Assembly: GCA_001801885.1 (NCBI GenBank) | Contig: MGYU01000108.1 | Location: 1-41,442, forward strand | Reading direction: 5' to 3' | Length of the DNA: 41,442 nucleotides | From: Gammaproteobacteria bacterium RIFCSPLOWO2_12_47_11 | GTDB taxonomy: Bacteria > Pseudomonadota > Gammaproteobacteria > Eutrophobiales > Eutrophobiaceae | Shown here: positions 27,197 through 34,913 of the stretch, in pieces | Layout: the number at the start of each line of letters is the position of its first letter | How positions within the stretch are numbered: the stretch's first letter is position 1 | The notes under the pieces: generated by a model | Told to the model about the DNA's origin: nothing | Seen by the model: the letters and a program-made list of their open reading frames with translations, nothing else | Database searches by the model: none | Program-made: the position numbers and the translations under genes

Positions 27197-27208
27197 ATCT
27201 GTCTCCTG

Positions 27209-27790
27209 TTATTCCGAATGGGATTTTTCGGGTTTAAAACCGGTAATCATGGCGGAAACCAGGTTCTCTTTATGAATAAGGCTTTCAACAATCACACCAA
27301 GTACATGGACCAGTACAAGCAGCAGTGTGAAGTTGGCAAAGAATTCGTGCGCCTCTTCAGCAGCCTCGCCCCAGGCACTGTGGGTACTGGCAAACCAATG
27401 GGCAAGCGGTCCCGCATGTTCTTCAGCGCCATAAACAACCAGGCCGGTAAAAATCGTAATCAGCAGGCTGATCATTAATAAAATGACCATAGCGCCACCG
27501 GCAGGATTATGGCCAAGATAACGCTTTGCTTTGAATATCACCGTATCATTCAAAAATTGTATGATTGTTTTTAGCCGGCAGACGAAATCACTAAAACGCG
27601 CATATTTGGTGCCAATAAAGCCCCAAATAATACGTATGACCAGCAGGCCGAAAATGATGTAGCCTGCCCATATGTGAATTGTGAGGAAGTCTTCCTCGGT
27701 GAGGTAGGCAATCGTAAAGCTGGCAACCAGTACCCAGTGGAATATGCGTACCACCGGATCCCAGATCATAATTTTGACTGTGTCTCTCAT
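27209..27790 (-). CDS. Cytochrome b561 family membrane protein
   Basis: About 193 residues from ATG 27790. 'IMIWDPVVRIFHWVLVASF' near the N-terminus, 'IWAGYIIFGLLVIRIIWGFIG', 'HNPAGGAMVILLMISLL' and 'EAHEFFANFTLLLVLVHVLGV' give four helices with paired heme-ligand His, as in Ni/Fe-hydrogenase-type cytochrome b. An open frame continues to 27940, but its extra 50 residues do not fit the family. It heads the operon and would pass quinol electrons to DHC and SHP. Confidence 0.93.
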   Translation of the reverse strand: MRDTVKIMIWDPVVRIFHWVLVASFTIAYLTEEDFLTIHIWAGYIIFGLLVIRIIWGFIGTKYARFSDFVCRLKTIIQFLNDTVIFKAKRYLGHNPAGGAMVILLMISLLITIFTGLVVYGAEEHAGPLAHWFASTHSAWGEAAEEAHEFFANFTLLLVLVHVLGVIVESLIHKENLVSAMITGFKPEKSHSE

Positions 27791-27834
27791 GGTTTTCCAA
27801 TCCAATGTTTTGATTGCTTGACAATGTATCAGCG

Positions 27835-27860
27835 CAAGCTGAAACCAAGCTGAAAAGCTG
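27835..27860 (-). promoter_or_regulatory. Tandem 11-bp direct repeats, OmpR-type operator candidate
   Basis: CAAGCTGAAA occurs at 27835–27844 and 27846–27855 (period 11), with a partial third copy AAGCTG at 27855–27860. Read toward the cytochrome b gene this is TTTCAGCTTGGTTTCAGCTT followed by a possible extended -10 (TGATACATT). OmpR/PhoB-family regulators bind such direct repeats at one-turn spacing. The regulator encoded at 25209–25871 in the same operon is the obvious candidate. Confidence 0.6.
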
Positions 27861-28053
27861 GGCCCGAATAGGCGGCTGAAGGAGTGTGCATAACCAGGGT
27901 TGTCACAGATGAGATGTCGAAAAAATGGTGTCCTGCTCATCCGTCGCTTAACAGTAATGACTATTTACGCTGGATAGTTGCCGTTCATTACATTCAACTC
28001 GAGTGTCTGATATTGTTCGAAAGCCGGCGAGCCGAACTAGAATTGAAACGATT

Positions 28054-28210
28054 TGTGGCCATGAGTCACCTACGGTGATGTACAACTCTGCAAGGATGCA
28101 GGACGCTTACATGGAAGTAAGCGGTACGACTCCAGGGAAGGAGGAGGTAGAACCGCGACGGGTTCAGCGGTCGAGAAAACGTCTGGAATAAGTTGCCTAC
28201 AGGACGTAGG
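28054..28210 (+). repeat. Structured repeat module, copy M3 (most complete)
   Basis: Hairpin TCACC/GGTGA near 28064–28076, then CGCTTAC/GTAAGCG (28104–28110 with 28117–28123, loop ATGGAA), GGTACGACT (28123–28131), CTCC/GGAG (28130–28133 with 28140–28143, loop AGGGAA), GAGGTAGA (28144–28151), ACCGC/GCGGT (28152–28156 with 28167–28171, loop GACGGGTTCA), CGAG, and hairpin CCTAC/GTAGG (28196–28210). Linkers and loops agree with copies at 0.15, 8.27 and 41.4 kb. Confidence 0.8.
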
Positions 28211-28239
28211 TATGGGGCGTGAGCAGGAGCGGAAGCTTT

Positions 28240-28375
28240 TTCGAACAAGCAGTCGAGGACTTGATCAAATAAGCTCAGTCCAAAACAAATAATAACAGTC
28301 GCTTTAGTACATGAGACCGACCAAACCCCGGTTCACTTGGAGTTTAATAATGTTTCACCCAGTCTCCATTTGGTA
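28240..28375 (+). repeat. Diverged body-repeat copy
   Basis: CGAGGACTTGATCA (about 28253), AACAGTCGCTTTAGTACATG, ACCAAACCCCGGTT and TTTCACCCAGTCTCCATTTG follow in the same order as in the copies at 32.65 kb and 35.05 kb. Confidence 0.6.
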
Positions 28376-28416
28376 AAATCCTGAGATAATTATGTTGACT
28401 AGTAAATATTACTGAC

Positions 28417-28641
28417 TTATTCCCATTGGCCAATAAAGAGGGTTATGACAACAACTGACGAAATCAATGTACTAAAAATCAATGCGCTTCCATTGCTCAA
28501 GGTTTCAGATAATATAAGCATGGAGAACGACCAACTGATAACAAAAAAGATTAACCTCTCAATGTACTTTTCATAATTGAGACGAGGATAACTATCAAGA
28601 TCTGATTTACGATTAGAGCTGGCCACATAAATAGTATGCAC
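28417..28641 (-). CDS. Possible small membrane protein, 74 aa
   Basis: Starting from GTG at 28641 the frame gives 74 residues with two strongly hydrophobic segments (about 30–47 and 52–70). There is no Shine–Dalgarno and no recognised family, and it lies within repeat-rich DNA. It may be a small membrane protein or chance. Confidence 0.25.
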   Translation of the reverse strand: MHTIYVASSNRKSDLDSYPRLNYEKYIERLIFFVISWSFSMLILSETLSNGSALIFSTLISSVVVITLFIGQWE

Positions 28642-28710
28642 ACAGGATCAGTATTTGTATGTACACTAAATGGGGTATTTGATACTACCTAATTTAGGTT
28701 AGATATCATG

Positions 28711-29010
28711 ATTAGTGATTATGGGCGGACTTGACAATTTGCATCCTTCGTTCCTTGTACAGGACATCCATGTGCTACTTCTCATCGGGAATAGAAGTGA
28801 TACAGGGAAGTATCGTTTACGAATCAAAGGATGGAAAATTGGACATGCGAAGCATGCCTGAAGGATGATAACCAGGGATTTATGCCCTGAGGGTACGGTT
28901 TTCATCAATCCTGATATCAGCATTTTGAACTGTAACCCTAACAAGTAAAAAACAGTCACTTACGGTGCGTGTGCCCAGGCAAAACCTGGTTTAGTTGCAT
29001 TTCATTAGTA
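28711..29010 (+). repeat. tRNA-Met-like composite repeat, copy R1 (diverged)
   Basis: ATTAGTGATTATGGGCGGAC (28711–28730) matches the tRNA-Met 3'-end complement ATTGGTGGCTATGAGTGGAC with few changes. An insert of about 170 nt follows, with hairpins CATGC-GAA-GCATG and CAGGG/CCCTG. Then come GATATCAGCATTTTGAACTG (tRNA 5'-part similarity) and the body ACAGTCACTTACGGTGCGTG. Confidence 0.65.
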
Positions 29011-29296
29011 CTTCATTCCTATTTCAATTTGTCACCATTCGGAACGTCTTTCAGGTCTATATATAATTCAATATCGGCATGGCCATATATAAAATCCGGT
29101 AAATTCTGATACTTCTCTTTAACATATCGATAACGGATATGTTTCTATAGTCAGGGCCTCAAAATACGCAGTGTATTATTCCCTCCGGCCTATAAAAGTA
29201 TTAAATAATTATACTCATTGGCTAAACAGCTTATACATTCAAGATAATAGTTTAATTATTTGTTTTAGAGTCTAGTATTGGGCCATAGGAGGATAA

Positions 29297-29923
29297 ATGA
29301 ATATGCATATCGTGCTATACAGCAAACCATTTTTCCAAAGGTGTTTGAGACCAACAACGCGAATGCTTGCAGTAATGGGTGTTACAGCAAATCAGGTTAC
29401 TGTTGCCAACATCCTCGTTTCGGTCATCGCCGGGACATCTGTTTTATTATATGTAGATGAATCATGGCCACTTTTCCTGATCCCGTGTGCGTTGATTGTT
29501 CGTTTCATATTGAATCACATCGATGGAATGCTTGCTCGCGAACACAATATGCAATCAACAGCGGGTTTAATCCTGAATGAACTCGCAGACATTATATCTG
29601 ATGTAGTTTTGTACCTGCCGTTAGCTTTAAACAAGGATCTTCCCGGTGTACTGATAGTGATTATTGTCGTGTTAGCAGTGCTTACTGAATTTACAGGACT
29701 ACTCGGTGCGGTGATCGGTGCTGATCGTCGTCAGGATGGGCCAATGGGTAAAAGACCGCGCGGTGTTGCTTTTGGTCTTATGGCATTTTTGCTCGCAATT
29801 GGGATAACGCCGGGTATATGGATAGATGTTTTATTAGCAGGGATGGTGCCTCTTTTGATCCTTACCTGTATATATCGCGTAATGGCGGCTATGAAACAGT
29901 TGAATGAAGGGGGCTGTACATGA
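29297..29923 (+). CDS. CDP-alcohol phosphatidyltransferase family protein (YnbA-like)
   Basis: 208 residues, about six membrane helices. The family motif is recognisable at 73–98 as N-x2-DG-x2-AR-x8-G-x3-N-x3-D: the first and third Asp of the usual motif are Asn (Asn73, Asn94), while Asp76 and Asp98 remain. 'LNELADIISDVVLYLPLAL' and the gene order resemble E. coli YnbA, which from memory has similar substitutions. It would join an alcohol to a CDP-lipid at the inner membrane; the product is unknown. AGGAGG stands 4 nt before the ATG. It overlaps the next gene by 4 bp. Confidence 0.88.
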   Translation: MNMHIVLYSKPFFQRCLRPTTRMLAVMGVTANQVTVANILVSVIAGTSVLLYVDESWPLFLIPCALIVRFILNHIDGMLAREHNMQSTAGLILNELADIISDVVLYLPLALNKDLPGVLIVIIVVLAVLTEFTGLLGAVIGADRRQDGPMGKRPRGVAFGLMAFLLAIGITPGIWIDVLLAGMVPLLILTCIYRVMAAMKQLNEGGCT

Positions 29924-30852
29924 TACCGGACAATATAATGGTTTTTCTGGAGATAATAATTGTTACCTTGAGTATCGTAACAACAGTGATCTACGGCTTG
30001 GTGAAATACAAGCCAACTGCAGAATTGAAGGAAATTTGGCTGCGTATACGTACCTGGTGGATGATGATTATCATATTTATGATCGCTATCTTATTGGGTC
30101 CCGTGATCTCACTGGTATTTTTCGCCTTATTAAGCTTTCTTGCACTCAGGGAATTCCTTTCCCTGATTCCAACCCGGAGCGTGGATCGGCCAACATTATT
30201 ATGTGTTTATTTGACAATACCAATGCAGTATTTATTAATCGCAAATGGTAATTATGAAATTTTCGTTATATTTGTTCCACTGATTGTATTTTTGTTTTTG
30301 GCAAGCAGTATGGTTTTGGCAGGTGAAACACCGGGTTTCATAAGTGCAATCAGCACACTCAATTGGGGTTTGATGTTAACTGTATATTTACTTGGGTATG
30401 TTGGATTTGTTTTAGTGATTACATCAGACGGGGGTTTAATAACTTCCAATGCCGTTCTTGTTCTGTTTTTAGTATTTCTCACAGAACTGAATGATGTTGC
30501 ACAATACACTTTTGGTAAATTATTTGGCACAACGACTGCAATTATTAAAGTCAGCCCAAATAAAACAGCGGAAGGATTTGCAGGTGGATTAAGTATTACC
30601 ATACTATCTGCTGTATTAATCGGACCCTGGTTGACATCGTTCACGACATGGGAAAGTCTGATTGCCGGTATTCTTATCGGTGTTGCAGGATTTCTGGGGG
30701 ATATTACGATCTCTGCTGTAAAACGTGATCTGGGAATAAAAGACACCGGCAGGTTATTACCTGGACATGGTGGTGTACTGGATCGGGTAGATAGTTTGTT
30801 ATTTACAGCCCCGGTGTTTTTTCATTACATCTATCAGTTCAAACTTTATTAA
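29920..30852 (+). CDS. Phosphatidate cytidylyltransferase family protein (YnbB/CdsA-like)
   Basis: 310 residues with eight or so membrane helices and the C-terminal CdsA signature 'SAVKRDLGIKDTGRLLPGHGGVLDRVDSLLF' (about 265–295). CdsA-type enzymes make CDP-diacylglycerol from phosphatidate and CTP. It overlaps the upstream CDP-alcohol transferase by 4 bp. A dedicated paralogue beside a YnbA-like gene suggests a specialised phospholipid branch rather than the housekeeping CdsA. Confidence 0.9.
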   Translation: MIPDNIMVFLEIIIVTLSIVTTVIYGLVKYKPTAELKEIWLRIRTWWMMIIIFMIAILLGPVISLVFFALLSFLALREFLSLIPTRSVDRPTLLCVYLTIPMQYLLIANGNYEIFVIFVPLIVFLFLASSMVLAGETPGFISAISTLNWGLMLTVYLLGYVGFVLVITSDGGLITSNAVLVLFLVFLTELNDVAQYTFGKLFGTTTAIIKVSPNKTAEGFAGGLSITILSAVLIGPWLTSFTTWESLIAGILIGVAGFLGDITISAVKRDLGIKDTGRLLPGHGGVLDRVDSLLFTAPVFFHYIYQFKLY

Positions 30853-30860
30853 GTGCAGAT

Positions 30861-31535
30861 ATGTTCAAAATTCTGCGTTATTGTATTCATATGCTGCTAA
30901 TAAGACCATTCTTACTGGGTTTTGTTGGTTTGAATTTGATTTACCGGGAAAGATTACCGGCGTCAGGCGCTGCGATATTGGTTGCTAATCACAATAGTCA
31001 TCTTGATGTTCCGGCAATAATATCACTCTTCCCTCTTGGATTGCTTGATAAATTCCGTCCTGTCGGTGCACGTGGTTATTTTTTTCGCAACCGGGTTTTA
31101 GCCTGGTGTGCGATCCATCTGTTCAGGCTTATCCCGCTTAATCGTGATAGATTTCTTCCCAGTGATGGTGACCCGCTACATGAATGCTCAAGAGCTTTGG
31201 AAAAAAACGAGATATTAATCATCTTTCCTGAAGGCACGCGTGGCATACCCGGACAACTTGGTCCGTTTAAACCAGGGATTTCTCATCTTGCCAGACGACA
31301 TCCTGATGTGCCTGTTATACCGATCTTTATCGATGGTACAGGAAAGGTGCTTCCTAAAGATGCATATATTCCGGTTCCGTTTGTATGTGATGTTTATATC
31401 GGTAATGCCGTACGCTGGAACGGGGACAAAAAGATGTTTTTGCAAATTATTCGCCAGGAAATCCTGAATATGAATAATCAATTACCACATTTTGCCACAG
31501 ATCCAAATCATGAGATTCTGAATCAGATCTACTGA
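30861..31535 (+). CDS. 1-acyl-glycerol-3-phosphate acyltransferase family (PlsC-like)
   Basis: 224 residues with the acyltransferase motifs HNSHLD (H44–D49, HX4D) and FPEGTRG (123–129) plus 'VPVIPIFIDG'. It probably acylates a lysophospholipid at the inner membrane. It starts 8 bp after the CdsA-like gene; the three genes thus cover acylation, CDP activation and head-group transfer. Confidence 0.92.
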   Translation: MFKILRYCIHMLLIRPFLLGFVGLNLIYRERLPASGAAILVANHNSHLDVPAIISLFPLGLLDKFRPVGARGYFFRNRVLAWCAIHLFRLIPLNRDRFLPSDGDPLHECSRALEKNEILIIFPEGTRGIPGQLGPFKPGISHLARRHPDVPVIPIFIDGTGKVLPKDAYIPVPFVCDVYIGNAVRWNGDKKMFLQIIRQEILNMNNQLPHFATDPNHEILNQIY

Positions 31536-31709
31536 AGGATTTATAAAAAGCAAAATAATAATGTACTTAATTTATCGGTTAAAAGCATGGGCGATCGGGC
31601 TTGATCGCGTATATTATTGCATTGCCTGGAGCCGATAGTTAGGCTGACACTAAAAGTTTCTCTGTAAATGAGTCGATTTGGATTAAATATGTTCCGCTAT
31701 CCAACTGTA

Positions 31710-32435
31710 TCAACTGTTTCTATAGTTGCGTTCTAGATCCGCTAAATGCGTCAAAAGTTCTGAGTTCTTCTGCACATGAAAAATATAACGTGGTATATCC
31801 CGACTTGTAGACTGGGCCATAAAGGGTTCGTCCCAGAAACTGAGCAATGCCTCTGTGCCCCCGCTCTGCTGGTTATCGGCGAGAATGAATGAAATATTCT
31901 TACTCAGCTTGCACCAGCGGGGTTCTCTCACTTTAGTGTGGCCAGTGCAGACGGCGATTTTTGGTTGCACAATACCCTCCCACAATTCCTTTTGACTTTC
32001 ATCCAGCACAAATTGGATCGATCTAACCATGGAATTTTCTATGGCAGGGCGAAGCAGTGTGTCGAATAAGGGCTGGGGCCGGTACATGGACAGACAGACA
32101 TTGAACCAGATTGCATCTCCACTCATGTCGCGTGCGAATTGCTCGTTGACAGAGCGCAAATGTCGCGGTCCTATTAGTACTATATCAGGCAGTTTGATAG
32201 CCGCCTGGATTCTGCGGACTGTGTGTCCGGTCCGTTTCACCTCTTCGGCCGTCAATTCGTTGTTTCGGGTATGGCGCATGAAGTTGATAAACAAAAGTGC
32301 CATCAGGGCAAGCACGATAGGCAGGATGACACGCTCATCCACAACGTGCAGCAAATGCAGGATAATGCCAACCACAGCAGCGAGGATTCCTGCAATCGCG
32401 TCCCATTCATAACTGAGCAGTTTTTTTATTTTCAT
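31710..32435 (-). CDS. Hypothetical membrane protein with cytosolic domain, 241 aa
   Basis: Two adjacent hydrophobic helices (about 12–30 and 36–53) are followed by a soluble domain of about 185 residues beginning 'IKLPDIVLIGPRHLRSVNEQF'. I do not recognise the domain; the C-terminal part has scattered Cys and 'FILADNQQSGGTEALLSFWDE'. It is alone on its strand and flanked by repeats to the right (32.6 kb). Function unknown. Confidence 0.7.
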   Translation of the reverse strand: MKIKKLLSYEWDAIAGILAAVVGIILHLLHVVDERVILPIVLALMALLFINFMRHTRNNELTAEEVKRTGHTVRRIQAAIKLPDIVLIGPRHLRSVNEQFARDMSGDAIWFNVCLSMYRPQPLFDTLLRPAIENSMVRSIQFVLDESQKELWEGIVQPKIAVCTGHTKVREPRWCKLSKNISFILADNQQSGGTEALLSFWDEPFMAQSTSRDIPRYIFHVQKNSELLTHLADLERNYRNS

Positions 32436-32854
32436 GGCAGACTATCCTCTTGAACTAAAGGGCCGAGTACTACAAAGCGGTTTCGCGGTCACATTTGTTC
32501 GCGGTCACATTTGAGTGATTTCTTAAATATAGTATTAACGATTTAAACATTAAATTTAATCATCATTAATGGGCATATTTTTGGCATAGTAATCAAATGA
32601 AAAATACAACCAACCGTTATGGTAATAAACGTCTGGAACAAGTTTTCGAGGACTTGACCATATGAGCTGTATATCTAACAAGTAAAAACAGTCACTTGCG
32701 GTGCGTGTGCCCAACCAAAACCCGGTCCACATTGGGTTTCAATGTGGTTTCAATTCTGTTTCACTTTGGTACAATTTAATCGTTTATGCATATTATCCGG
32801 TAAGTTTGTTTATGCATGTGCTGATAAAATAAAACCAATCAGGGGGCGTCACCA
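32436..32854. other. Intergenic region carrying body repeat copy
   Basis: No gene is seen. A duplicated CGCGGTCACATTTG / CGCGGTCACATTTGAG tandem lies at about 32484–32515. The rest includes the repeat copy at 32625–32775. Confidence 0.5.
32625..32775 (+). repeat. Composite repeat, copy R2 (lacks the hairpin insert)
   Basis: ACGTCTGGAACAAGTTTTCG, then AGGACTTGACCATATGAGCT, then TCTAACAAGTAAAAACAGTC and ACTTGCGGTGCGTGTGCCCA. The first part equals the flank of the module at 28.18 kb; the rest equals the body at 28.95 and 35.08 kb. It directly precedes the mddA-like gene. Confidence 0.7.
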
Positions 32855-33580
32855 ATGGCTAAATTGCTAACATTTTTTTATGGAATCATTTCATACATAA
32901 TATTTTTTATTACATTTCTGTATTCGATCGGGTTTGTGGGCAACTTAATTGTGCCAAAATCCATCGATAGTGGTTCTGAAGACACAACCATCATATCAGC
33001 TATAATTATAAATGTAATATTGCTGAGTATTTTTGCGCTTCAGCACAGCATTATGGCAAGACCTGCATTCAAACGCTGGTGGACAAGATTTGTACCGGCA
33101 GCGATTGAGAGGAGCACCTATGTTTTATTATCCAGTCTCGCTCTGGTGCTTCTTTTTTGGTTTTGGCAACCAATGACTGGTGTTATATGGAGCATTGAAA
33201 ACCCTGTTGGCAATCAAATTCTCAATATACTTTTCTGGATTGGGTGGCTCGTAGTGTTGTTATCAACATTCATGATAAATCACTTTGATCTGTTTGGTTT
33301 ACGTCAGGTATATCTGAAATTCAAAGATAGAGAATACGCTAATCTTGGCTTTAAGACCCCATGGCTATACCGGTATGTTCGTCATCCTATAATGACAGGT
33401 TTTATAATTGCATTTTGGGCATCACCGCATATGACAGTTGGCCATTTGCTTTTTGCAGTGGTTACTACATTATATATTCTCGTTGCACTGCAATTTGAGG
33501 AACATGATTTAATCAAATATTTTGGCGAGGAATATAGAAACTATAAGAAAAGAGTATCTATGTTATTTCCAATAAAATAG
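32855..33580 (+). CDS. mddA: Methanethiol S-methyltransferase-like protein (MddA, ICMT/NnrU superfamily)
   Basis: 241 residues, about six membrane helices. Family-typical segments are 'LQHSIMARPAFKRWWTRFVP' (about 65–84), 'ERSTYVLLSSLALVLLFWFW', 'NHFDLFGLRQVYLKF' and the C-terminal SAM-binding-like 'YRYVRHPIMTGFIIAFWA...FEEHDLIKYFGEEYRNYKKRV'. MddA methylates methanethiol to dimethyl sulfide using SAM; assignment rests on overall similarity and could be another ICMT-type methyltransferase. Repeats flank it on both sides (32.65 and 33.60 kb). The upstream GGGGGCG element is only a fair ribosome binding site. Confidence 0.8.
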   Translation: MAKLLTFFYGIISYIIFFITFLYSIGFVGNLIVPKSIDSGSEDTTIISAIIINVILLSIFALQHSIMARPAFKRWWTRFVPAAIERSTYVLLSSLALVLLFWFWQPMTGVIWSIENPVGNQILNILFWIGWLVVLLSTFMINHFDLFGLRQVYLKFKDREYANLGFKTPWLYRYVRHPIMTGFIIAFWASPHMTVGHLLFAVVTTLYILVALQFEEHDLIKYFGEEYRNYKKRVSMLFPIK

Positions 33581-33604
33581 GAATTACAAATTTTGTACGA
33601 GAGA

Positions 33605-33770
33605 TGGTGGCTATGAGTGGACTTGACCGATTTGACGGGATCAAATCGGGACATGCGAAGCATACCCGCAGGGTGAAAACCAGGGAAGGTTTTCATCAGC
33701 ACTGCCTCACCCAGTCTCAATTGGGCACATTTTATATGTCTCATAACGGCCAAAAGCGGACGTTCGTAAG
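33605..33770 (+). repeat. tRNA-Met-derived composite repeat, copy R3
   Basis: 33605–33704 is identical over 100 nt to 34953–35052. It opens with TGGTGGCTATGAGTGGACTT (tRNA-Met 3' end, minus sense), continues with hairpins, and ends with CACTG. It then jumps to CCTCACCCAGTCTCAATTGG and CGGCCAAAAGCGGAC, skipping the tRNA 5' part and body seen in copy R4. Confidence 0.85.
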
Positions 33771-33802
33771 ACTACAAATATAGCAAAGACTATACTTTTC
33801 CT

Positions 33803-34108
33803 CTAATGGCTATTTTCGTCATTATCTTTTTCATAATCTTTCCCTTCTATTGCCCCTGAATAAAATGTTTTTTGGTATTCATCATTTACACTACGTTTAG
33901 CCAAATACACTACACCTATCGGGCTATATTCAGCATCAATTTTATCTCCTTTATTTAATCCAATTGGTAGGAAATCTCGTAAAAGGATAACTGGAAACCG
34001 TTTAAAGGGAAGCATTGGAAGTCTACAATTAGCAAAGGCACCGGGTAACGGTTCTTCAATTTTTTGTTGATCAGCGTTCCAACCTACATATGTTGGTAAT
34101 TCTTTCAT
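33803..34108 (-). CDS. Hypothetical protein, 101 aa
   Basis: A soluble, AT-rich gene; the product has a proline-rich N-terminal half and a charged tail (DYEKDNDEN). No family recognised, and no clear Shine–Dalgarno before the ATG. It lies with the divergent 34248 gene between two repeat copies (R3 and R4), like a small inserted unit. Confidence 0.5.
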   Translation of the reverse strand: MKELPTYVGWNADQQKIEEPLPGAFANCRLPMLPFKRFPVILLRDFLPIGLNKGDKIDAEYSPIGVVYLAKRSVNDEYQKTFYSGAIEGKDYEKDNDENSH

Positions 34109-34247
34109 TTTAATGATTCAATTATAATTGCTTTTACCCCACCTTTCTGAGAAAACAAAAATATGGCCAAGCAAGCTAGACACGTCTGGTAGAATTGTGC
34201 GTAAGATAGTTGTATACGTTATGCCTTCAGAGAAATGATCACAAAGA

Positions 34248-34742
34248 ATGAGCATATTAGTTTTACAAATAGTTATCAAGCAATGGGACAAGAGTCAACG
34301 ATCAGAAACACATGTTTTGGAAAGCGCTAAAATACCGGATAAATATCCAATAATTTTTCCGCCAGCTTTTTATGTTTTCAACAAGAAATGTGTAATAGAC
34401 CAGCATGGCGATGATTTGCAAGGAGATCGAGTAAAATATTTGCAGTTAACAGATGGGAAAATCAAAATTGATAGGTTCCAAGTTTGTTTAGATAGCAAAG
34501 TTCTTGAGTATTTTGGCGTATCGGAACCTGGTGAAGCGCCTAGAATAGTTGGTGCACTAAATAATAAATGGATACAATGTAAATATAATTGGAGATATGG
34601 CATCTTCGTGAATGACATGTATTATTGGTTGTATGAAGAAGTAACTCTAAATGCAATTTGTATGAGCGAGTTAAACGAAAAGGTGTTTTTAAATACTGAA
34701 CCCGCGATTGTTTATGAAGATTTGAATGATCTTAATAAATAG
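34248..34742 (+). CDS. Hypothetical protein, 164 aa
   Basis: A soluble 164-residue protein with no signal peptide, rich in Tyr/Trp toward the C-terminus ('NNKWIQCKYNWRYGIFVNDMYYWLYEEV'). The gene is clearly more AT-rich than its neighbours, which suggests acquisition. No family recognised; no strong ribosome binding site. It is bounded by repeat copies R3 and R4. Confidence 0.55.
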   Translation: MSILVLQIVIKQWDKSQRSETHVLESAKIPDKYPIIFPPAFYVFNKKCVIDQHGDDLQGDRVKYLQLTDGKIKIDRFQVCLDSKVLEYFGVSEPGEAPRIVGALNNKWIQCKYNWRYGIFVNDMYYWLYEEVTLNAICMSELNEKVFLNTEPAIVYEDLNDLNK

Positions 34743-34913
34743 AGGCAGGCATAACAATGCCATCAAGAGGGACGCATTAATTCAATATGGTGCCGTTAAG
34801 CAACGAACCGATACAGTTATGGTAAACGTCCTCTTTGTATATGGACTCCTCCTGTTAAGCAAACAATTCCCGTTTTAAATATAAGCCGCGTATGTATATC
34901 CGGTTTTGTGCTG

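Larger units (their letters stand above)
27941..29296. other. Long non-coding stretch filled with repeats
   Basis: About 1.35 kb between the cytochrome operon and the phospholipid operon. It holds the structured module at 28054–28210, body-repeat sequence at about 28240–28375, and a tRNA-Met-like repeat at 28711–29010. A weak 74-codon frame (28417–28641, minus) is the only possible gene. Confidence 0.7.

Noticed and set aside
27791-27940. N-terminal 50-residue extension of cytochrome b561
   Set aside because: The extension does not fit the family, covers the predicted operator and promoter, and ATG 27790 gives the normal N-terminus.
28020-28050. Second tRNA-like 3' end (complement reads TTCTAGTTCGGCTCGCC)
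   Set aside because: No matching 5' acceptor strand, anticodon arm or full T-stem could be built, so not a tRNA gene.
28699-28959. 86-codon minus-strand open frame
   Set aside because: It lies wholly in the tRNA-Met-like repeat R1. Similar peptides arise from R3 and R4 only because those repeats stay open; no ribosome binding site or family.
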